From Neurospora intermedia (Eukaryota; Ascomycota; Sordariomycetes; Sordariales; Sordariaceae), in assembly GCA_037102815.1 (NCBI GenBank), contig BTPP01000001.1, positions 769,001 through 833,000 on the forward strand: a stretch of 64,000 nt of DNA. The letters run 5' to 3'. Below the pieces are notes generated by a model that searched no databases, was not told the DNA's origin, and saw only the letters and a program-made list of their open reading frames with translations. This document shows positions 57,801-64,000 of the stretch, in pieces. The position numbers and the translations under genes were made by a program. The first letter of the stretch is position 1. Each line of letters begins with the position of its first letter.

Positions 57801-58100
57801 CTTCCCTTCATTATCAACTTCTCCTGAGGATTTTCACAGAACTAAACGCATAAACAGCTCATTGACTCGTACGCCAACCTCGCATCCGATTGCTTCGTCA
57901 TGATTTGCATCTCGCGCGGCCTCGTTCCCTTCGTCTGGACCTTCTTTGTCAGCGAGTGGGTTGCGAAGCAAGGGTATTTGATACCTTTTGGCGGGCTCAC
58001 GGCCATCTTGGGCGTGCTTTCTTTGTTATTGATACCGGTTATTTGGTACGGGAAGAGGACGAGGATTGCTACGGCTAGGTTTGTTGTTGAGAATCAGTGA
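54879..58100 (+). CDS. Major facilitator superfamily transporter with very long low-complexity loops
   Basis: Four exons: 54879-54963, 55097-55611, 55702-57780 and 57858-58100, giving 973 residues. Donors are GTATGT, GTAGGT and GTGAGT. The start MPGWRYAFALSKDA...PPGTLVRLVE resembles other fungal drug:H+ antiporter-type MFS proteins, which begin MxGW and have PPGT. DPLNWARWRK, GNIFLVPLANAYGRR (the motif A loop) and VPETLFKRG mark the first six helices (about residues 60-257). Residues about 258-615 are a disordered loop rich in His, Glu, Ser and Pro. Helices resume at LPAVWIATLHSSLLIGS, then a Gly/Arg-rich loop (about 693-780, ten consecutive Gly) and an Ala/Gly/Asn-rich outer loop (about 820-860). 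Usual members have 500-600 residues. The loops are open in one frame, so they are probably translated. The substrate is unknown. Confidence 0.85.
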
Positions 58101-58151
58101 TGGTGTGGTGATAAGGACACGGGAAATGAAGTTGGAGTCAAGAACGCCTTT

Positions 58152-58155
58152 ATAG
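58152..58155 (+). promoter_or_regulatory. TATA element of the 5S rRNA gene
   Basis: TATA at -29 to -26 relative to the first base of the 5S gene. Neurospora 5S genes are known to need a TATA element at this position in addition to internal signals. Confidence 0.7.
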
Positions 58156-58180
58156 TTAGCTCGATGAAGAGGAACAAACA

Positions 58181-58299
58181 CATACGACCATACCCATTGG
58201 AAAACTCGGGATCCCGTCCGCTCTCCCATAGATAAGCCAGTGAGGGCCAGACTAGTAGTTGGGTCGGTGACGACCAGCGAATCCCTGGTGTTGTATGTT
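58181..58299 (+). rRNA. 5S ribosomal RNA gene (dispersed copy)
   Basis: The ends ACATACGAC and GTTGTATGT pair as the terminal helix. Inside are CCCGTCCGCTCTCCCATA, TAGTAGTTGGGTCGGTGACG and CCAGCGAATCCC, which match the 5S consensus including the Pol III A-box and C-box regions. The length (119) is normal. A TATA lies at -29 and a TTTTT terminator at 58299-58303. Neurospora 5S genes are scattered singly, not in the rDNA repeat; this fits. The middle part differs from the main Neurospora 5S type as I recall it, so it is probably one of the minor isotypes, or a decayed copy. Confidence 0.92.
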
Positions 58300-58303
58300 T
58301 TTC

Positions 58304-58760
58304 CCGGCTTTTTTTTTCTTTCTTTTCCCTTTTCCCCTCCTCACTCCCCTTTCCCGTTCTCTTGTATTCTTTCTTTTTTTTATTGGCAAGCCTTGAGAGC
58401 GTGAGTTGTGGGTTGAAGAGGTTGAAGGGGTTCAGTCAGAAGGTTGTTCGTGAAGAATAATTGCCGGTAAATGATACAAAGCATGGCAGAGACAATCATT
58501 AGTGTACATATCATTAAATGAGTTACTCAGGGAACATGTCTAAAGATTCTTGTCCTTCGAACAAAGTACTATACTCTAAGCTTTGAACCATAAACCATTG
58601 AACATGCACATTTATCAAGCCAAAAAGTATCGCTCATCGTGAATTCGAGCTAAAAAGGATTGCGTCCCCCAACTACCAGCCATATCACACTGAAAACCAA
58701 ACGCCCAAAGTAGAAACAGACCACCATCCCAACATCCCACTCAATAACTTTCAGACCAAC
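58304..58760. other. Short intergenic region after the 5S gene
   Basis: T-rich on the plus strand (58310-58385) and otherwise without visible features. It contains the presumed 3' end of the amidohydrolase transcript. Confidence 0.5.
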
Positions 58761-59984
58761 CTAATTCCCCCCTGCAACCTTCATATCCACCTCCCACTCC
58801 TTCCTCACCTCGGCCGCAAACTCCTCATCCGCCAGAACCCTCCACCCAACCTCCGCCATCGCCCGTCCACACTCCAACGCCCTCTCGAATGCCTCCTGTG
58901 TTCCCGCTCCCTTCGTGAACCCCTTTGTATGATTCGCCGCCCCATCCTCCGTCTCAATGCCAAACACACCATGAAAGCCCGGACACTCATAGCACACATT
59001 CCCCATATCCGTGCTCCCCTGGAAGAAATCTGTAGGGTCCTCCCACGCCACCGATCCAGCTGGTTGCACGGCCTCCATCCAAGCCTTGCACAACGCCTTC
59101 GACGGGCGAACATCAAAGTATGCCGGCAAGTCCTCCTTCCGCCATTCACACCCCGTCGCTAGCGCGGCGCCCTCAAAGCATTTCAGTACTCTCTTCCCCA
59201 ACTCTTCGGCGCCGCGTCTTGTGGTGCTGCGGACGTAGTACTCCACGCAACAATCGGCCGGTGTGATGTTTGGCCGTGTCCCGGCCTCTCTGAAAATACC
59301 GTGGATACGCTCTTCCGGCCGAATCTGCTGGCGAAGCATGCTGACGGCGTTGTAACTTAGACAAACGGCGTCAAGGGCGTTGACGCCATTCCAAGGGGCT
59401 ATGCTTGCGTGCGCCTCGCGACCGGTAAAGTAAACACGATACTTGACGTTGGCAAGCATGCGCACGTACGAAACAGCGTTGATGCCAGAAGGGAGTTTGG
59501 ATTGCGGCCCCGGGTGGACCATGAGGCATGCATCACACCCTTTATATGCGCCAGCCTCGATTAGCTTGAGTTTACCACCGCCGCCTTCTTCGGCCGGGGT
59601 TCCGAGTAAGCGGACACGACCTGGTTGGCCGGACTGCTTGAGGGCCGCGGCTACCCCCAGGAAGGCGGCGAGGGAAGCGGAGGCGATCAGGTTGTGGCCG
59701 CAGGCGTGGCCGATCTCGGGGAGGGCGTCGTACTCGGCGTTGAAGATGATCAAGCGGCCGCCGGAGCCGTATTCAGCCTCGAAAGAGGTGGGCAAGCCGT
59801 AGGCGGGGGAGGTGACGGTGAAGCCGCCGAGGCGACGCAGAGAGTGGACGAGGGTGGAGTGGGCGGTGAATTCGAGGTAGGCGAGTTCGGGGTTGGAGTG
59901 GATGTGGGTGTTAATGAGGGCGATCTCGGATTTGTTGGACTGGATTGCTGAGGCAATGGCCGTGGAGATGGTTGGGTCAGTCAT
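58761..59984 (-). CDS. M20-family amidohydrolase / peptidase (M20D, PM20D2/ACY1L2-like)
   Basis: A single exon of 407 residues. Metal-binding marks of the M20 family are clear: NAEYDALPEIGHACGHNLI (residues 82-100, with HACGH at 93-97), TPAEEGGGGK (129-138, with the catalytic Glu pair) and MVHPGP. The dimerisation domain carries FTGREAHASIAPWNGVNALDAV, and the end has a conserved HTKGFTKGAGT. Such enzymes cleave N-acyl amino acids or dipeptides; the substrate is not evident. No signal peptide is seen, so it is likely cytosolic. The ATG at 59984 is the first in frame and sits in ATCATGAC context. It is the last intact gene before the RIP-mutated block, whose edge is only about 430 bp upstream of its start. 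Confidence 0.92.
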   Translation of the reverse strand: MTDPTISTAIASAIQSNKSEIALINTHIHSNPELAYLEFTAHSTLVHSLRRLGGFTVTSPAYGLPTSFEAEYGSGGRLIIFNAEYDALPEIGHACGHNLIASASLAAFLGVAAALKQSGQPGRVRLLGTPAEEGGGGKLKLIEAGAYKGCDACLMVHPGPQSKLPSGINAVSYVRMLANVKYRVYFTGREAHASIAPWNGVNALDAVCLSYNAVSMLRQQIRPEERIHGIFREAGTRPNITPADCCVEYYVRSTTRRGAEELGKRVLKCFEGAALATGCEWRKEDLPAYFDVRPSKALCKAWMEAVQPAGSVAWEDPTDFFQGSTDMGNVCYECPGFHGVFGIETEDGAANHTKGFTKGAGTQEAFERALECGRAMAEVGWRVLADEEFAAEVRKEWEVDMKVAGGN

Positions 59985-60420
59985 GATGGGTGGTGTTGTC
60001 GTTTGGCTATGTGATGAGGGATGGATGAGTGGTCCTTGGTCCTGTCAATGTCCAAGTCGTATGGGAATACCCCCCTTCTTGTATCGCTTCCGTTCCTGCA
60101 GTAGTCCCGTACAACTTGAGCCTCGGCCACGAACCGACCGAATCCAAATATACGGTGAAGCAGCCGATTGGACCCGCTCGCCTCGTTCTTGTCGTCGTCA
60201 ACACCTAGAACATCGACAATGGCCTGATGTTGGACAAGGAAGTCTAGCCTCCCTCGCTCGCCTCGTGTCGCTCACCCTTAGTGTACCCCGCTCCTAGGGA
60301 TCGATAGCTGGGAACCTTTCCGCACTTGTCGTTCCCACACTCAATCGCCTGTGCAGTCTTGGCAAGAGGTGTGTGCGTGCACACACACACACATACACAC
60401 CGCACTTCTATATTGTATAA
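59985..60420. other. Upstream region of the amidohydrolase gene and border to AT-rich DNA
   Basis: Normal base composition up to a GTGCGTGCACACACACACACA tract at about 60371-60400, read here as short (GT) and (CA) units. After this tract the composition changes abruptly to AT-rich. Confidence 0.6.
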
Positions 60421-60639
60421 CTTCGTTAAAATTCATTATTTTATAATAATTTCTATATTATTTTGAAGCTATTTCAACGTGTAAAGTAATTAAAATACTA
60501 ATAATTAATTAAATCTATCGTAATAATACCTCCTAAGATAATCTTTAATTTAAAACCCGCCGGTATAAAGTAATCCTATATTCGAAGCGGCGCGCTAGTA
60601 ATTTATTTTAATAATAGTTAAGACTAGGAAGATCCTAGC

Positions 60640-63170
60640 TTAATAATTCTATAATGTACTTCCTCCCGCCCTAGAAAAAAGAGTTGTAAAACCGAATAAT
60701 TTATTAAAATTATCCCTAAGACTATTCTACTTAAGAAGAAGGCTATTCCTATTAAAACTATTATTAAGAAGGCTATTATTAAGAAGATTATTATTAAGAA
60801 GGGGAAGGCTATTGCGTTAGAATTAGAATTAAAATTAGTTTTAGAGTTACTATTATCCCCCTTTAAATCTATAACGCCCGTTGAAATTTCTAGTAGTAAC
60901 AAGGATTCTAGCGACGATAATAAGGTCGAATAATAATTCTCCGTCCGTTTTACCCCTAAAAAGCGGGCTTTTAATATTTTATTTTATTTATCGGATAACG
61001 ACAATAGTAATATAGCCTCCCTAATTAAATTAATTACCTCGGTACTACCGGCTTAGCCCTACGTTGCCCGTAAGCCGGTCGTTTTAGTACCGCCGCTACT
61101 ACCGCTATATCCCTAATACCTTAATTTAATATAGGTCTAATTTAATATAGTCAGTTTATATATTACTATTAGCCGCAATAAACTACCCCCTATTAAAGAT
61201 TTTAATTTATTTCGAAAGGTTGAGGTCGAATAAGATAATAGCGAGCTCTACGAATAGCGGTTTAGGACGTTATTACTTAGGGAAATTATATACGTATAGC
61301 GAAGTTATATATAAAATATTATTAATAATAATATAACTGTAAGGATAAAGCAATTAATTGCTTTACACAACGTTATATATATTACCGCCGCTTACAATAA
61401 CCGCCGCGCCCAGGTTATTATATATAATAAGACTATCTCTAGGAGGGATTTTTATAACGGGTATAATAACTTTAAGTATAAGACTATTATAAAATTATAC
61501 TTCTACTATATTGGCTAGTACTACTATTTTACTATATTATTTAAATTTCGGTTAATTAACCCGCCTGCTAGTGAAATACCCGCTACCCTATCCTCCCGTA
61601 GCAATATACCCTCTACTCCTACCCCCTTTCGTAGTTTAATTAATCCTTTTATTACCCTAACCCTACGAGCGGTTAATATACTATCGTTACAAGGGTTATA
61701 GACTCTAACTAGTACCGAGAAGTTTAAGCGCGTTATAATAAATACTATACTAATAGAAATTAAAAAGAATTTAGAGGAGGACTAGTAATAAGAGGAGCGT
61801 ACAGGGGTAAAGCTACGTAGTACCGTATATTAGGAATTAGTATAGGTATAAACGTACAGTCTTAGCTATAAGTATAAGAATTATAATAAAACTATTAAAT
61901 ATTAGATATATTATATTATAAATAGGAGTATAATTTATTATAACTTTAATATTAAAGATATAAGTAAGTAAGTACGTACTATATCGCTAGGGCTAGGGAA
62001 GGCTACAGTAATTAGTCTACTATTTAAATTAGTACGAAATATATTAAGTAATAAAGTAATAGCCGCCTTTAGTACTAATAATAACAGTAATAAATATAAG
62101 GGAGGAAGCGATAATCTATTAGTTAATATTAATATTGTTAATAATATTAATAATAGTAATAGTAATATTAATATAGAGACTATAAATAGTCTATTATAAA
62201 CTATACTAAGGAAGGACGATTTTAAAGGTCTATACTAATTATACCTTCCTCCTCTATACCCGCTATACCTACTACTATACTAGTACTTCCCTCCCTACTT
62301 TCTATACCCCTAAATCTAGCTACCCTATACTACTAGCGGTTCTATTACTAATTTAGTAATTACTAGCGGTTATAATTATAATATAATAGGCGCTCTTCTC
62401 CTATTAAGTAAAGCAGTAACTATCAATTCGTATACACTATTAAAGTATTTTACTATTGCGTTCTATAAGTACCCGACCGACTACAAGACTCTTACTACTA
62501 AGCGTACTAATATTAATACTAACCTTCCTCCTATTTTTATAGTAATTATAGTTTCTATTTAGCTACTAGTACTACTATTAATCGTATTACCGTTAGTAGC
62601 GGGCAAGGAGGATAAGGGTGAGGAAGAGATTAGAGAATCCCTAATAAAGATTAGAGAATTATTTATACTACGTCCGTCCGTACCTTCGACTCTCGGTCTT
62701 CATTCGTTACTATTACCCTCCGCCCCGCCTAATTGGCCGGCTAAAGAGATTATTACCGAATTTTTTAAAGCGTTCTATAAGTATTATTATATTAAATTAT
62801 TAATTAAAGTAGTACTAATATATAAAGTTCTATTCATTTTAAAGAATAAGCTCTAGAATAAAGAGGCGCCGCCCGATATATTTGCGCTTAGAAAGTAGCC
62901 GGTAAAATAGTTTACAAGGCTGGGGTTTAACTACGACCTTTATATAGTATTTAGGGACGGTATTAAAAATTTCCTTAAAATTGAATACGTAGCACTAGTA
63001 ATATAATTAAACTATAGTAAATATACTTTCTAACCCTTATTATTATAATTTAATTAATTAGTATATACTTTAGACCTGCGATTTAATACTATATTCGAAT
63101 ATAGTATTACTAGAGCTTTCGCTTTTATAGCGGGCAGTACTATTATTAACGGTCCTAGTGAGGAATAACG
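60640..63170 (+). mobile_element. Decayed repeat element of unknown family
   Basis: A plus-strand frame still reads as protein-like over long stretches, starting with a Lys/Ile-rich repeated part near 60730-60820. It is broken many times (dozens of breaks). The breaks are mainly of the type that RIP makes from glutamine codons. No reverse transcriptase, integrase or DDE motif could be recognised, so the family stays open. The original element was probably active and multicopy, since RIP needs duplication. Confidence 0.5.
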
Positions 63171-63239
63171 ATATTACGAATCGATTTATAGTGAAAGAGG
63201 GGGGTTTTTAGTATTTTAGTATTATTATATAAATAAATA

Positions 63240-64000
63240 CAATTTATAGTACTTTTAATACTTCTAGTATTTTTAGTATTTATAGTATTTCTAATATTTT
63301 TAGTATATAATTCAATTTAATACCTATAAATCTATCGCTCCTACCTATACTCTCTATTACCGTCTAAATATAATATCCGTCTCTCTATATTCGATTAGTT
63401 CGTTAATATACAACTCCCTATATTCTTTATTAATATTATTAAATCGATTTATTACTAGCTTCGCGTTCTTAAAATAGCTACGGATCTATTATACTCTATA
63501 CCCTATATCCTACGCTAATCGTTTAAAAAATATAGTAAAATCGTTATTTAATATCTTATTACTACCTTCGTTACAATATACCCGCTTAAACTACCGTTTA
63601 AAATCGTTAAAGTATACTTTAATAGGGTTAAATTCGGGAGAGTACAGTAGCAAATACTATAATAAAACCCCCTTCTAATTATACGTATATTAGAATTCGG
63701 TATAGGGGTATTAATTAGTGTTATTTATTATTAAAATACTATTGCAACCGGGAAATAAATTTATTTTAAGGAATAGGTATTTTACTATCTAATCCTAAAC
63801 CCCGGCTAAGTCTATTATACCTCTAAATACTAGTATATCGAATAATTTATTTACTATAATAGTTAGAAGGAAGTAATACTACGTACTACGTACGAATTTG
63901 CTTAATACCGTTGCAATAGCGCTGTAGGGTACTTAGTTAGTACAATAAGCGCTATCCCTTCGGTCTATGCCAAACTCGTTACAAAATACGAATATCTCTA
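63240..64000 (-). pseudogene. Dead Tc1/mariner-type (DD34E) transposase, partial
   Basis: On the minus strand the catalytic core of a Tc1/mariner transposase can be read. An NEFGIDRR stretch holds the first acid (codon 63980-63978), an ILIINNTN stretch stands where VLIMDNAS is usual (second acid, codon 63725-63723), and YSPEFNPIK stands where YSPEFNPIE is usual (third acid, codon 63620-63618). Exactly 34 residues separate the second and third positions, and 84 the first and second. All three acids have been lost by G-to-A change on the coding strand (Asp to Asn twice, Glu to Lys), two of them clearly in the TpG context of RIP. Several stops also interrupt the frame. The 5' part of the gene lies beyond the right edge of the window; inverted terminal repeats were not found. 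Confidence 0.8.

Larger units (their letters stand above)
60421..64000. repeat. RIP-mutated repetitive DNA block
   Basis: From about 60421 to the window end the DNA is very AT-rich, made largely of TA, with CpA and TpG rare although CpG is still seen. This is the pattern left by repeat-induced point mutation (CpA to TpA on both strands), which in Neurospora strikes duplicated DNA and is followed by DNA methylation and heterochromatin. No intact gene is present. At least two decayed elements can be told apart: a plus-strand one of unknown family (about 60640-63170) and a minus-strand Tc1/mariner transposase (from about 63240 to past the window end). Confidence 0.93.

Noticed and set aside
60624-60902. 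92-codon minus-strand frame in the RIP block rich in Ile, Phe and Leu
   Set aside because: Chance frame in AT-rich mutated DNA; it lies antisense to the decayed plus-strand reading.

Overview
The window looks like nuclear DNA of a filamentous ascomycete, most likely Neurospora or a close Sordariales relative. Evidence: short introns of about 50-130 nt with GTRNGT donors and CTRAC-type branch sites; a lone dispersed 5S rRNA gene with a TATA element at -29; many TAGGTAGG/ACCTACCT motifs between genes; and a right end (about 60.4-64.0 kb) that carries the mark of repeat-induced point mutation (RIP): very AT-rich, TA-rich, CpA/TpG-poor. All gene models were read by eye from open frames, splice signals and family resemblance; no search was run.

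Layout, left to right: tRNA-Pro(AGG) with an 18-nt intron (377-466); an Old Yellow Enzyme-type flavin oxidoreductase (2423-3878, +); a Zn2Cys6 transcription factor (7733-4973, -); mitochondrial homoaconitase of lysine synthesis (10031-12486, +); Sec61 alpha (15284-13692, -) divergent from a MOD5-type tRNA dimethylallyltransferase with two in-frame starts (16253-17816, +); an unrecognised gene whose frame is cut once by TAG (18004-19959, +); a PNS1/CTL-type membrane protein (23718-21970, -); cytosolic glutamyl-tRNA synthetase (27439-25529, -) divergent from mitochondrial ribosomal protein uL1m (28055-29024, +); COG2 of the Golgi tether (30429-29239, -) divergent from the iron regulator HapX (32775-34946, +); a 9.1-kb gene-poor stretch with several simple repeats; an 1831-residue unrecognised protein (44093-49672, +); the beta subunit of cytosolic phenylalanyl-tRNA synthetase (51076-53113, +); an outsized MFS transporter (54879-58100, +); the 5S rRNA gene (58181-58299, +); an M20-family amidohydrolase (59984-58761, -); and the RIP-mutated repeat block, which includes a dead Tc1/mariner (DD34E) transposase on the minus strand at the right edge.

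The genes are mostly unrelated housekeeping genes, not a cluster. Several encode translation parts (two tRNA synthetases, tRNA-Pro, 5S rRNA, tRNA modification, a mitoribosomal protein), and GluRS and uL1m share one 615-bp divergent promoter. The points I find most worth following are two perfect ATCWGATAA (SRE/SreA-type GATA) sites in the COG2-hapX promoter, the RIP-inactivated DD34E transposase in which all three catalytic acids have changed by G-to-A, the single in-frame TAG in the unknown gene at 18-20 kb, the very long low-complexity insertions in the MFS transporter, and the divergent-looking 5S gene. I did not find a clear new multi-gene system.
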